The notes: a model not told the origin generated them from the sequence alone. A DNA stretch of 64,000 nucleotides from an uncultured Aquimarina sp. (GCA_947500505.1 CANMSL010000005.1:248001-312000); one strand, 5' to 3'; shown: positions 45,095 to 54,997, counted from the stretch's first letter. Numbers and translations: made by a program.

Positions 45095-46276
45095 TTAATT
45101 TTGAGCTGCTGAATATTGAGAAGGAGAAGCGTTTGTAAGTTTTTTAAATACTCGATTGAAGGTAGCTTTACTATTAAATCCACATTCAAAAGCAATTCCT
45201 AAAAGAGATAATTGTTCTTGCTTTCCTTCCTGAAGCATTTTTTTAACTGCATCAACACGATAAGAGTTTACAAAATCATTGAAATTTTTGTTAAACCCAG
45301 AATTTATGGTCTCAGATACTATAGAAACCGGAATTTTAAGCTTTTTAGAAAGCTCAGGAAGATTTAGATCCGGATCCAGAAACGGTTTTTCTTCTTTCAT
45401 AAACTGCTCAATTTTTTCCTTATTTTTAATTATATCTTCACTCAGAGCAGTCTCTGTCACTGTATTTTTTTCTTTAATAGTAACCGAAAAATCAAGATTA
45501 TTTAATGTATTGGTGTCTGTAAAATATCCCTTTATACCTATATAAATGATTGCAACTGCCGTAAAGAAGTGATACCACCATCGCTGTGTCCAGTGTAAAT
45601 CTGTAATTACTGATCCGACGACTCCCTGGAATACGCTGTAAAGAAATAAAAAGGAATAAATAAAGAGGAAGTTTCTTATCCAATTGAGCTCTAGGCTATA
45701 TACATTAGAAAAAAACTCTTGAATTTTTTTTCGGTATGCGTAATATAACTGAATAGTAAAAGCCAGGTATAATAACATTTGCAGATTTTCGAAAATCCCG
45801 ATGAGCGGATTCACATATTTTTCATCAAGTACAATCTTTAGATATCCGTTTTGTGTGTCATCAAATCCCGGTTGCGCCGCATCATAAATAAAAATAAAAA
45901 CTTTGTAAATGATGTATATGGTTACCGGAATAAAATGTATAAAATCTTTTCTTCTAAATCTGAAATTGGATGTGGTAATTGATTTTACATAAAAATATAA
46001 CAACGGCCCTATTGCCAATGATAGCGCAATGAGCCAATAATTTATTTTTGTGTTCCTATAAGTGTCATACCAGTCCATAAAGCCAATAGTATAAGTAGTT
46101 CGATGATATCCTGTAATCAAAATAAGTAGGGAAAGTATCAGTGCGGGCACATATCTCTTTTTAAAATACCTAACTAAAAGAAGAAAGGCAAAAATAAATG
46201 CTTGTAGTACCAATAGTAATAATGGAGTACTATATATATTAAACGCCGGAAACTCTAAAGGTAATGGAAATGGCAT
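45095..46276 (-). CDS. AraC family regulator with N-terminal membrane domain
   Basis: A 393-residue membrane transcription factor: about seven hydrophobic helices to residue 240, then a cytosolic AraC/XylS DNA-binding domain at the C-terminus with two HTHs (LPELSKKLKIPVSIVSETIN and GIAFECGFNSKATFNRVFKK). This type senses envelope signals directly. The downstream amylase makes starch breakdown a likely target (inference from position). It is divergent from menA, 84 bases apart. Confidence 0.92.
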   Translation of the reverse strand: MPFPLPLEFPAFNIYSTPLLLLVLQAFIFAFLLLVRYFKKRYVPALILSLLILITGYHRTTYTIGFMDWYDTYRNTKINYWLIALSLAIGPLLYFYVKSITTSNFRFRRKDFIHFIPVTIYIIYKVFIFIYDAAQPGFDDTQNGYLKIVLDEKYVNPLIGIFENLQMLLYLAFTIQLYYAYRKKIQEFFSNVYSLELNWIRNFLFIYSFLFLYSVFQGVVGSVITDLHWTQRWWYHFFTAVAIIYIGIKGYFTDTNTLNNLDFSVTIKEKNTVTETALSEDIIKNKEKIEQFMKEEKPFLDPDLNLPELSKKLKIPVSIVSETINSGFNKNFNDFVNSYRVDAVKKMLQEGKQEQLSLLGIAFECGFNSKATFNRVFKKLTNASPSQYSAAQN

Positions 46277-46360
46277 AATGCTAATTTAAATAATTCATAG
46301 AAGTTTTTTTTATTTTTTTTTTAATTAAAATACTGTTCCTTTGATAATAATTTTATTATA

Positions 46361-47320
46361 ATGACCAAATTCAAAGCCTGGATTTCAGCAGCTCGACTTC
46401 GCACATTACCATTATCAGTATCAGGAATTATCGTTGGATCTTCAATGTTTAATAACCTAAGGGTAAATACCAATCCATCCTTTGAATATAAAGTTGGTTT
46501 TGGAGGGAAGCTTTTGTTTTTTTCCGAAACTTCAATTTTTTGGTTAGCAATACTAACAACTTTAGGGTTACAAATCTTATCCAATTTTGCAAATGATTAT
46601 GGCGATGGTGTAAAAGGCACAGATAATGAGGATCGGGTAGGACCGCAACGTGCATTACAGAGTGGTGCTATTTCCAGAAAAGAAATGTTTAGAGGAATTA
46701 TTGTTACAGCTTTTATAACATTAGTTTTAGCCATATTTCTTATTTATGTTTCCTTCGGAAAAGCGTATTTCTTTTACTCGGTGTTCTTTTTTCTTCTAGG
46801 GATTTCTGCAATTATAGCGGCAATGAAATATACTATGGGGGATACTGCATATGGATATAGAGGGTTAGGAGATATATTTGTCTTTATTTTCTTTGGACTG
46901 GTTAGCGTTGCAGGTTGTTACTTTTTATTCACAAAGCATCTAAACTGGTTAGTTTTTCTTCCGGCTTTAACGATAGGTTTGTTAAGTTCTGCAGTACTTA
47001 ACCTAAATAATATGAGGGATCACGATAGCGATAAAAAAGCGGGAAAGAATACTTTGGTCGTTAAATTAGGTATTACAAGAGCTAAAAAGTATCATTATTC
47101 CTTGATTTTAGGAGCGATCATATCCATGTTGTTATTTTTACTGTATACATATCAGGATTATATTGATCTATTATTTTTAATTGCTTTTATTCCACTGATC
47201 ATTCATTTAATCAAAGTAATAAAAATAAAAAACACTAAGGATTTAGACCCGGAATTAAAAAAAGTTGCTTTGTCTACTTTTTTACTGGCCATATTATTTA
47301 GTTTAGGACAGATTTTATAA
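46361..47320 (+). CDS. menA: 1,4-dihydroxy-2-naphthoate polyprenyltransferase
   Basis: It attaches the prenyl tail to DHNA, giving demethylmenaquinone. The 319-residue UbiA-type membrane protein has RLRTLPLSVSGIIVG at the start and the first Asp-rich motif NDYGDGVKGTDNED near 78-91. NMRDHDSDKKAGKNTL is the second. About eight to nine membrane helices. It opens the men cluster with menC and menE. Confidence 0.95.
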   Translation: MTKFKAWISAARLRTLPLSVSGIIVGSSMFNNLRVNTNPSFEYKVGFGGKLLFFSETSIFWLAILTTLGLQILSNFANDYGDGVKGTDNEDRVGPQRALQSGAISRKEMFRGIIVTAFITLVLAIFLIYVSFGKAYFFYSVFFFLLGISAIIAAMKYTMGDTAYGYRGLGDIFVFIFFGLVSVAGCYFLFTKHLNWLVFLPALTIGLLSSAVLNLNNMRDHDSDKKAGKNTLVVKLGITRAKKYHYSLILGAIISMLLFLLYTYQDYIDLLFLIAFIPLIIHLIKVIKIKNTKDLDPELKKVALSTFLLAILFSLGQIL

Positions 47321-47380
47321 TTTAGTGACACTTAGTTTTAAAGAGCTAGTAAAGCGAATTTAAAACTTTTAGCGGAACTT

Positions 47381-47400
47381 ATCCCGCGGCGGAGCGGGAT
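47381..47400. repeat. GC-rich palindrome (REP-like)
   Basis: ATCCCGC (47381-47387) and GCGGGAT (47394-47400) pair perfectly around GGCGGA in the menA-UPF0173 gap. GC content is far above its surroundings, as at 12374-12464. Confidence 0.6.
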
Positions 47401-47429
47401 CTATATAGTACAATAAAAAATATCACACA

Positions 47430-48110
47430 ATGAAAATTACTTTTTACGGACAAAATACATTATTGATAGAGATAAAAGAAACCAAGATATTGATTGATCC
47501 TTTTATTTCCGGAAATCCACTTGCTAAAGATAAAGTGAATGTAGATGATTTTAAAGTCGATTTTATAATGCTCACACACGCGCATGAGGATCATACCTTA
47601 GATGCAGAGGCTATAGCAAAAAATAATGATGCAACCATTGTTTCCAATTATGAAATTGCAATGCATTATCAAGAAAAAGGTATAGAAGTGCATCCTATGA
47701 ATCATGGAGGTAATTGGGAGTTTGATTTTGGGAAAGTGAAATATGTAAATGCGATCCATACCAGTAGTTTTCCTGATGGAAGTTACGGTGGGCAACCGGG
47801 AGGGTTTGTGATTGAAGGCGAGCACAAGAATATTTATATAGCAGGTGATACTGCACTTACAATGGATATGAAGTTAATTCCTATGGCTACCAAATTGGAT
47901 TTAGCTATACTACCAATCGGAGATAATTTTACTATGGGTATTGATGACGCGATTATTGCCAGCGATTTTGTGAAATGTGATAAAGTATTGGGTGTTCACT
48001 ATGATACTTTTGGATACATAGAAATTGATCATGACGAAGCAAAAAGGAAATTCTTTGCAAAAGATAAGGATTTGATGTTGTTGGATATAGGTCAGAGTAT
48101 CGAATTGTAA
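47430..48110 (+). CDS. UPF0173-type metallo-beta-lactamase-fold hydrolase
   Basis: A 226-residue metal-dependent hydrolase: metal-binding HAHEDH at 50-55, HTSSFPDG with the second His and GDTAL with an Asp. UPF0173/YtkL proteins have no firmly known substrate. It overlaps menC by one base, so it belongs to the men transcript, but nothing in the sequence ties it to quinone synthesis. Confidence 0.9.
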   Translation: MKITFYGQNTLLIEIKETKILIDPFISGNPLAKDKVNVDDFKVDFIMLTHAHEDHTLDAEAIAKNNDATIVSNYEIAMHYQEKGIEVHPMNHGGNWEFDFGKVKYVNAIHTSSFPDGSYGGQPGGFVIEGEHKNIYIAGDTALTMDMKLIPMATKLDLAILPIGDNFTMGIDDAIIASDFVKCDKVLGVHYDTFGYIEIDHDEAKRKFFAKDKDLMLLDIGQSIEL

Positions 48111-49150
48111 TGAAAGCTACCTATTATAAGCACATCTTAGAATTTAAAAGACCGAGCGGTACTTCTCGTGGGGTACTAAAAACAAAAGAAACCTGGTTTA
48201 TTGTTATAACTTCAGAGGGAAGGCAAGGAATAGGCGAATGTGGCATTCTACGTACTTTGAGTATAGATGATAGACCTGATTACGAAGAAAAACTGCGATG
48301 GACTTGCAATAATATCCAATTAGGAGAAGAAAAACTTTGGGAAGCATTAAAAGAGTTTCCAAGTATTCAGTTTGGTATTGAGATGGCTCTTAAATCATTG
48401 AAAAGCGAATCACCGTATATATTATTTCCTTCAAAATTTACTAGAGGAGAAGACGCTATTCCTATTAACGGGCTGATCTGGATGGGAGAGAAGGAGTTTA
48501 TGAAAAATCAGATCGTTGAGAAACTGGAACAGGGATTTGATTGTATAAAAATGAAAATAGGTGCTATCGATTTTGAAGCAGAACTGGAACTTCTTTCTTA
48601 TATACGTTCTCAATTTTCTAAAGATATCATCGAACTTAGAGTAGATGCTAATGGAGCGTTTACTCCCGAAGAAGCTTTGAATAAATTAACAAAACTAAGC
48701 CATTATCACCTTCATAGTATCGAACAACCCATAAAACAGGGTCAACCACGCAGTATGAAGGCATTATGTAAAGATACTCCTTTGCCAATTGCACTAGATG
48801 AAGAATTAATTGGTGTTTTTGATGTAACGGAAAAGAAAAATTTACTACTAACTATACAACCTCAATACATAATTTTAAAACCAAGTTTGATTGGAGGTTT
48901 TAGGGGAACGCAAGAATGGATCAATCTTGCAGACGAATTAGGAATAGGATGGTGGATTACCAGTGCTTTAGAAAGTAATATAGGATTAAATGCCATCGCA
49001 CAGTATACCTATACATTAGGTAGTAAAATGCCACAAGGTTTAGGTACCGGGAGTTTGTATGCTAATAATATACTAGCTCCGCTCAAAGTAAAAAATGGAA
49101 CATTAAGATACGAAACTGATAAAGATTGGAACGTATCATATTTAGATTAA
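48110..49150 (+). CDS. menC: o-Succinylbenzoate synthase
   Basis: An enolase-superfamily enzyme dehydrating SHCHC to o-succinylbenzoate. In 346 residues the general-base lysines are Lys147 and Lys149 in CIKMKIG. Metal ligands are Asp179 (RVDANG), Glu205 and Asp230 (ALDEEL), and Lys257 is on the other face. The superfamily also includes racemases, but the menA and menE neighbours make MenC clear. It overlaps the hydrolase by one base. Confidence 0.93.
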   Translation: MKATYYKHILEFKRPSGTSRGVLKTKETWFIVITSEGRQGIGECGILRTLSIDDRPDYEEKLRWTCNNIQLGEEKLWEALKEFPSIQFGIEMALKSLKSESPYILFPSKFTRGEDAIPINGLIWMGEKEFMKNQIVEKLEQGFDCIKMKIGAIDFEAELELLSYIRSQFSKDIIELRVDANGAFTPEEALNKLTKLSHYHLHSIEQPIKQGQPRSMKALCKDTPLPIALDEELIGVFDVTEKKNLLLTIQPQYIILKPSLIGGFRGTQEWINLADELGIGWWITSALESNIGLNAIAQYTYTLGSKMPQGLGTGSLYANNILAPLKVKNGTLRYETDKDWNVSYLD

Positions 49151-49164
49151 TTAAATAAGTACAG

Positions 49165-50070
49165 ATGTATATAGAACAAGGTAGAAAAGGAAAACTGGGT
49201 ATGTGGAAGTATTTGTTTCCTCCAATAGGATTTTTAGGACTTATCGGTTTTAATATGTTGTTATCCCAGGGAAGGGATATTGAAACTGAAATGACACAAA
49301 TGATAGAAACTTTTGGTAAACCATTGTTTTTTCTTTTGACGGTTGGGCCATTCGTATTTTTTCTGGCAGGTTTGTTTTTTTGGGTTAAAGTGGTACATCA
49401 GCAAAGTATCAGATCTCTTACAACATCCAGAAAACGAATCGATTGGAAACGAGTCTTTTTTATGTTTGGATTGGTTTCCCTTTATATTATTGTAACCACT
49501 GGGATATTATACTATTTATATCCTGAAGAATTCCAGATAAATTTTGAACCGCAAGCATTTACTATATTAGCCATTATGGCAATTCTAATTGTGCCTTTAC
49601 AAACAAGTTTTGAGGAATATTTATTTAGAGGTCATATGATGCAAGGTTTGGGTTTAGCTACCAAAACAAGATGGGTTCCACTTTTGGTAACCTCGTTGTT
49701 ATTCGGAATAATGCATTTTGGAAATCCCGAAGTTGCAAAGATTGGTCCGCACATTATGGTGTATTATATTGGAACAGGACTTTTCCTGGGTATAATTACA
49801 TTGATGGATGAAGGCTTAGAACTTGCACTTGGTTACCACGCTGCAAATAATTTAATAACTGCTTTGTTAGTTACCTCTTCCTGGACTGCTTTTCAGACTG
49901 ACTCTTTACTGTTATATACGGGGGAACCCGAAACAGGAATAGAAATATTGATTCCGGTTTTTGTTTTATTTCCTATCTATTTGCTGATTCTTTCTAAAAA
50001 GTACAAGTGGTCTGGATGGAAAGAGAAATTATTTGGAAGCATAAAACCTGTTTCTCAATTAGAAGAATGA
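49165..50070 (+). CDS. CPBP family intramembrane metalloprotease
   Basis: A 301-residue CAAX/bacteriocin-processing-type protease with about seven membrane helices. The motif EEYLFR holds Glu150/Glu151 and Arg155; FGIMHFGNPE gives a His and YHAANNLI a second. The substrate is unknown. It sits between menC and menE with a 14-base gap after menC. Confidence 0.9.
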   Translation: MYIEQGRKGKLGMWKYLFPPIGFLGLIGFNMLLSQGRDIETEMTQMIETFGKPLFFLLTVGPFVFFLAGLFFWVKVVHQQSIRSLTTSRKRIDWKRVFFMFGLVSLYIIVTTGILYYLYPEEFQINFEPQAFTILAIMAILIVPLQTSFEEYLFRGHMMQGLGLATKTRWVPLLVTSLLFGIMHFGNPEVAKIGPHIMVYYIGTGLFLGIITLMDEGLELALGYHAANNLITALLVTSSWTAFQTDSLLLYTGEPETGIEILIPVFVLFPIYLLILSKKYKWSGWKEKLFGSIKPVSQLEE

Positions 50071-50139
50071 TAACAAACTGATAATATATAATTTACCTAC
50101 GCATAACCTTTGAATATATAAGAAAATTGAAATTTGGAT

Positions 50140-51249
50140 ATGCAAAAAGAAAATACATTTTTTAATCCGGAAATACACAAGGATTTTAGGATTAATAAGC
50201 GGTCACTAGATACCTTTGGACTGCAATCACTTGCATATAGTTTTATTAAGGAAGGTGAGTTTTATGAACAGGAAGTTGGCAATTTCTTGTTAGATTGGTT
50301 AAATGCTAAAGACCATATAATTGTTCAGACTTCGGGATCTACAAGTAAGCCAAAAGAAATCAAAATTTATAAACAGCAGATGATCAATAGTGCCAGGGCG
50401 ACTGGTGCTTTTTTTAAATTAGAACCAGGAACTACGGCATTATTATGTTTACCAACTGCTTATATAGCTGGAAAAATGATGTTAGTCAGAGCAATGATTC
50501 TAGGATGGAAAATAGACCTGGTTCCGCCTAAGACAAATCCCCTAGACACCTTGTATAAGCAATATGATTTTTGTGCTATGATACCTTTGCAGCTTGATAA
50601 TTCTATTAACAGATTACATTTAGTAAAGAAATTGATAGTAGGTGGAGGGGTTGTATCCGAAAACCTTAGGGAACTAGTTCAGGGTATTAAAACCAAAATC
50701 TATGAGACTTACGGAATGACCGAAACGGTAACACATATAGCCGCGAGAAGGATTAATCCCAAAAAGAAGAAGGATAAAAAAGAAGCCGGTTTTTTCAAGG
50801 CATTACCCAATATCAGTTTAAGTATAGATCAAAGAAATTGTTTAGTTATTAAAGCGCCACAATTAAACGATGAAACCATTGTGACTAATGATGTTGTGGA
50901 ATTAAAAACGTATAAAAAATTTTTATGGAAAGGGCGTTATGATAATGTAATTAATAGTGGGGGCATTAAACTATATCCAGAAGAAATAGAAACAAAACTT
51001 CAATTACTTATCGATGAGCGATTTTTCATTACCAGTCTTCCTGATAATGCTTTAGGGAACAGGGTTGTTTTAGTGGTAGAGGGTGATTATGATCTAACAA
51101 TAAAGGAAACTTTGGAAAAAGCAATCCGACATTTAGAAATTTTATCTAAATACGAAATTCCAAAAGAGATTTATTTCCTCCCTCAATTTGTAGAAACAGA
51201 TACCGGGAAGATTCAGCGCAATAAGACTTTGGAGCTGATTCATAGATAA
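50140..51249 (+). CDS. menE: o-Succinylbenzoate-CoA ligase
   Basis: An acyl-adenylating enzyme forming o-succinylbenzoyl-CoA. The ATP loop is QTSGSTSKPKEIK near residue 65, YETYGMTET is mid-protein, KGRYDNVINSGGIKLYPEEIE is the hinge block and DTGKIQRNK holds the catalytic Lys. At about 369 residues it is shorter than usual ANL enzymes, typical of flavobacterial MenE. The ATG at 50140 was preferred to an in-frame TTG two codons earlier. Last gene of the men group. Confidence 0.93.
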   Translation: MQKENTFFNPEIHKDFRINKRSLDTFGLQSLAYSFIKEGEFYEQEVGNFLLDWLNAKDHIIVQTSGSTSKPKEIKIYKQQMINSARATGAFFKLEPGTTALLCLPTAYIAGKMMLVRAMILGWKIDLVPPKTNPLDTLYKQYDFCAMIPLQLDNSINRLHLVKKLIVGGGVVSENLRELVQGIKTKIYETYGMTETVTHIAARRINPKKKKDKKEAGFFKALPNISLSIDQRNCLVIKAPQLNDETIVTNDVVELKTYKKFLWKGRYDNVINSGGIKLYPEEIETKLQLLIDERFFITSLPDNALGNRVVLVVEGDYDLTIKETLEKAIRHLEILSKYEIPKEIYFLPQFVETDTGKIQRNKTLELIHR

Positions 51250-51358
51250 GCCTAAATGTTTTGGTGATTTCGCTAAACCAAATTACCACTTTACTCATTA
51301 TTCCTTTTAGTAAGCTATATCTAATAGTAGTTTTATTTCATAATCAAAATAATCAATT

Positions 51359-53512
51359 ATGAAATCATTACATTACTTTTTGACATTATTGCTGGTCTCG
51401 GGGATAACATTTGCACAGCAAATTACCATTTCAGGAACTGTTACAGATGGTGCTACCGGGGATCCAATTCCCGGAGTTAATATTGTAATCAAAGGAACCA
51501 GCACTGGCACACAAACTAATCTTGAAGGGCACTATAATATCCAATCCAAGAATGGAGATATCTTAACCTTTTCTTTTATAGGTTATGATACAGAAGAAAT
51601 AGAAGTAAAAAAAGATAGAGCTGTTATCAATGTTAGTATGAACATTGCCGCAGGTCAGTTAGAAGAAATCGTAGTTGTAGCTCGTGGTGCTCAAAGAAAA
51701 CGAATAGCTGTAGGATCTGCAGTTTCTACTATCAGCAGTGAATCTGTTAGCCTTTCCAAAGCAGAAAGTAGAAGGATGAGAAAGGAAAGAAAAAAACCGA
51801 ACACCTCTTTAAACAGAGTGCTCAGAGGAAAAGTAGCTGGCGTATCAATAACTAATAATTTAGGTAATATTAAATCAGATAACTCTATAAGAATTAGAGG
51901 CGCTGGTAGTATTTCGGCTTCAAATCAACCTTTATTTATTATTGACGGTGTTCCTGTTGATAAAAAAAACATTGCAAAAATTCAACATTTAGATCCTGCT
52001 AAAATTGCAGATGTTAAAGTTGTAAAGGATAACCAGGCCATTGCTCTGTACGGTTCAAGAGCAGCTCACGGATGTGTTATTATTACTACACACAACGGAA
52101 ATTACAAAATAGAAAACAATGAGTCTTATTATGAAATTGTAGAAAACAGTTTTGAGAAAGTACAGACATCCCCATTGTCAACATTTTCTATTGATGTAGA
52201 TAAAGCATCCTATAGTAACGTAAGAAGAATGATCAACAATGGGCAACAAATACCAGCTGATGCTGTGAAAGTTGAAGAAATGGTCAATTATTTTGAGTAT
52301 GATTATAAACAACCAACCGGAGACCATCCATTTGCAATCCATACCGAATATGGTAAAACTCCCTGGAATAAAGAAACTCAATTAGTAAAAATTGGAATAA
52401 AAGGAAAAGAAATTCCGCAAGATGCTATTCCTGCTTCAAATTTAGTATTTCTATTGGATGTGTCTGGCTCTATGAATCAGGCCAATAAGCTACCCTTACT
52501 AAAAAGAGCTTTTAAATTATTGGTAAATCAATTAAGAGAAAAAGATAAGGTATCTATTGTCGTATACGCAGGAGCAGCCGGAATGGTGCTACAACCTACA
52601 TCAGGAGTAAATAAAAATGAAATCAATCAGGCTCTGGATAATCTTAGTGCCGGAGGCTCTACCGCAGGTGGTGCTGGAATCCAACTTGCTTATAAAATTG
52701 CACAGGAAAATTATATAAAAAACGGTAATAATCGTGTAATTCTTGCAACAGATGGAGATTTTAATGTAGGGATGAGTAGCGACAAAGACATGAAAACTTT
52801 GATTGAAGAAAAACGTAAATCCGGAGTGTTTTTAACCTGTTTGGGTTTTGGAATGCACAATTATAAGGATAGCAAATTAGAAACTCTGGCAGATAAGGGA
52901 AATGGAAATCATGCCTATATTGATACAATGCAGGAAGCACAAAGAGTTTTAGGTAAAGAATTTGGAGGAACACTTTATACAATTGCAAAAGATGTAAAAA
53001 TTCAAGTAGAATTTAATCCGGCAGAGGTACAAGCATATCGTTTGATAGGTTATGAAAATAGATTACTGGCAGATGAAGATTTTGTGGACGATACTAAAGA
53101 TGCAGGAGAATTAGGTAGCGGGCATACTGTTACCGCATTGTATGAAGTAATTCCGGTTGGTGTAAATAGTAATTATTTGAAACATATTCCCGATCTCAAA
53201 TATACAGATCCTCAAATCACTAAAAACTATGGAGATGAATTGCTTACGGTAAAATTTAGATATAAAAAACCACAAGAAGATAAAAGTATTGAGATGGTTC
53301 ACGTTTTGAAAACAAAAGAAAATATTGCTTCAAAAGATTTCAAATTTGCAGCCTCGGTAGCTTGGTTTGGAATGAAAATCAGAAATTCAAAATATATTAC
53401 AAATCGAGATATAAACGATATTATTGCATTAGCAGAAGAGAACAGGTCAAAAGATAATCAGGGATATAGAGCAGAGTTTATTCGATTGATGAATAGTTAT
53501 CAAATGTTATAG
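51359..53512 (+). CDS. CarboxypepD-reg / TonB-plug / YfbK-type vWA fusion protein
   Basis: A 717-residue exported protein. Order: signal peptide (to FAQ); a CarboxypepD-reg-like domain at 21-100; a TonB-receptor plug-like domain at about 112-245 with the SusC-type PLFIIDGVPV; a YfbK N-terminal domain at 265-345; a von Willebrand A domain at about 361-530 with MIDAS DVSGS (Asp367, Ser369, Ser371); and a YfbK/DUF3520 C-terminal part. There is no beta-barrel, so it cannot itself be a receptor. The vWA suggests metal-dependent binding to partners, perhaps on the outer membrane. Similar fusions occur in Bacteroidota; the role is unknown. Confidence 0.9.
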   Translation: MKSLHYFLTLLLVSGITFAQQITISGTVTDGATGDPIPGVNIVIKGTSTGTQTNLEGHYNIQSKNGDILTFSFIGYDTEEIEVKKDRAVINVSMNIAAGQLEEIVVVARGAQRKRIAVGSAVSTISSESVSLSKAESRRMRKERKKPNTSLNRVLRGKVAGVSITNNLGNIKSDNSIRIRGAGSISASNQPLFIIDGVPVDKKNIAKIQHLDPAKIADVKVVKDNQAIALYGSRAAHGCVIITTHNGNYKIENNESYYEIVENSFEKVQTSPLSTFSIDVDKASYSNVRRMINNGQQIPADAVKVEEMVNYFEYDYKQPTGDHPFAIHTEYGKTPWNKETQLVKIGIKGKEIPQDAIPASNLVFLLDVSGSMNQANKLPLLKRAFKLLVNQLREKDKVSIVVYAGAAGMVLQPTSGVNKNEINQALDNLSAGGSTAGGAGIQLAYKIAQENYIKNGNNRVILATDGDFNVGMSSDKDMKTLIEEKRKSGVFLTCLGFGMHNYKDSKLETLADKGNGNHAYIDTMQEAQRVLGKEFGGTLYTIAKDVKIQVEFNPAEVQAYRLIGYENRLLADEDFVDDTKDAGELGSGHTVTALYEVIPVGVNSNYLKHIPDLKYTDPQITKNYGDELLTVKFRYKKPQEDKSIEMVHVLKTKENIASKDFKFAASVAWFGMKIRNSKYITNRDINDIIALAEENRSKDNQGYRAEFIRLMNSYQML

Positions 53513-53537
53513 ATATAATTTGGGTAGTTTAATTAGT

Positions 53538-53575
53538 AAAGAGACATCGCAAAGCATTGCAGGTGTCTCTTTTTT
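53538..53575 (+). terminator. Rho-independent terminator of vWA gene
   Basis: AGAGACA (53540-53546) pairs with TGTCTCT (53564-53570) followed by T5, with a GCAA/TTGC inner stem, 25 bases past the stop. Confidence 0.85.
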
Positions 53576-53610
53576 GTGATACTTTTAATCCAACGTAAAG
53601 TACCACACAA

Positions 53611-54930
53611 ATGAAAAAACTACTTGTTCTTATATTATTTATTGGAAATGTATCTAAAGCTCAAATCCTTCCTGAGCGGGAAAGAGCAGCTATTATAGAT
53701 CAGATTCTTGCTGATCGCTTTAATAATCTATTACCACAGTTAATGGATCAAACCGGTTTTGATATGTGGATAGTGATTTCCAGAGAGTACAATGAAGATC
53801 CTGTTCTAAGAACCATGCTGCCAGCCAAATGGCTGAATGCCAGAAGGAGGACAATTCTGGTTTTTTATAGGAATAAGGAAAAGAATACGATCGAACATTT
53901 GGCAGTAGCGAGATATAATGTAGGTAAGTACATTGATTCTGCCTGGGATAAAGAAAAGCAACCGGATCAATGGAAAGCGTTGATGGATATTATCTCGGAA
54001 AAAGATCCTGAAAAAATTGGAATTAATTATTCTGAACATTTTGGGATTGTAGATGGTATCGTAAAAACTGATTATGACGAATTTATAAAAGAATTGCCTG
54101 ATAATTATAAATCAAGAGTTACTGCTGCAGAAAAACTTGCTATTGCGTGGATAGAAACACGGACAGTACAAGAAATGGAGATGTATAAAGAATTGGTTCA
54201 AATCACGCATAATATCATTGCTGAAGCTTTTAGTATCAAGGTTATCAAGCCCGGAACCACAACTACTGATGATGTTGTATGGTGGTTACGCCAAAAGGTC
54301 ACAGATATAGGATTAAGTACCTGGTTTCATCCTACTGTTGATATTCAAAGAAAAGATGAAAAATTAGAGAGCCATATTGTTTCGTTTTCGAATAGGCCGA
54401 ATGATAAAATTATTAAACAGGGGGATCTTATCCATTGTGATTTTGGAATTACTTATTTAAGATTAAATACTGATTGTCAACAACACGCATATATTTTAAA
54501 AAACGGAGAAATGACTCCTCCTGATTTTTTGATTAAAGCTTTTTCTGATGGAAATCGTGTTCAGGATATTTTTACCTCTAATTTTGAAACTGGAAAAACA
54601 GGAAATGAGATTTTACTAAAATCATTAGAAGAGGGTAGAGCAGAAGGGTTAAAACCTGCAATATATACACATCCGCTTGGATTATATGGGCATTCTTCTG
54701 GTACCACAATAGGAATGTGGGATTCACAAGAAGGAGTACCCGTAAATGGAGATTATCCACTGCACGAAAATACGGTATACGCTATAGAACTAAATACTAC
54801 TGTTACTATTCCCGATTGGAATAAAGATATTAGAATTATGCTGGAAGAAGCTGGTTTTTGGGGATCTCAAGGTTTCAAATATGTAAATGAAAGACAAACC
54901 GAATTAATTACGATTCCTAAAAGAAAGTAA
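53611..54930 (+). CDS. M24 family metallopeptidase (Xaa-Pro type), exported
   Basis: A 439-residue pita-bread-fold peptidase with a signal peptide (ending VSKAQ). Metal-site residues are in HCDFGITYL and in the last third (HPLGLYGHSSG, ELNTTV). The N-terminal creatinase-like domain precedes the catalytic one. Canonical M24 enzymes keep two Asp, one His and two Glu; the Asp in HCDFG and His in GHSSG are visible, but the second metal-site Asp looks replaced (RLNTDCQQH), so full activity should be tested. Confidence 0.88.
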   Translation: MKKLLVLILFIGNVSKAQILPERERAAIIDQILADRFNNLLPQLMDQTGFDMWIVISREYNEDPVLRTMLPAKWLNARRRTILVFYRNKEKNTIEHLAVARYNVGKYIDSAWDKEKQPDQWKALMDIISEKDPEKIGINYSEHFGIVDGIVKTDYDEFIKELPDNYKSRVTAAEKLAIAWIETRTVQEMEMYKELVQITHNIIAEAFSIKVIKPGTTTTDDVVWWLRQKVTDIGLSTWFHPTVDIQRKDEKLESHIVSFSNRPNDKIIKQGDLIHCDFGITYLRLNTDCQQHAYILKNGEMTPPDFLIKAFSDGNRVQDIFTSNFETGKTGNEILLKSLEEGRAEGLKPAIYTHPLGLYGHSSGTTIGMWDSQEGVPVNGDYPLHENTVYAIELNTTVTIPDWNKDIRIMLEEAGFWGSQGFKYVNERQTELITIPKRK

Positions 54931-54939
54931 ACCATAAAA

Positions 54940-54966
54940 AACATCCGTGAATGGCTCACGGATGTT
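54940..54966. terminator. Convergent terminator hairpin
   Basis: AACATCCGTGA and TCACGGATGTT form an 11-bp stem around ATGGC, between the M24 stop and the lipoprotein stop. Confidence 0.85.
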
Positions 54967-54997
54967 ATAGATTTTATAGAATTAGCTTATGGATAAA

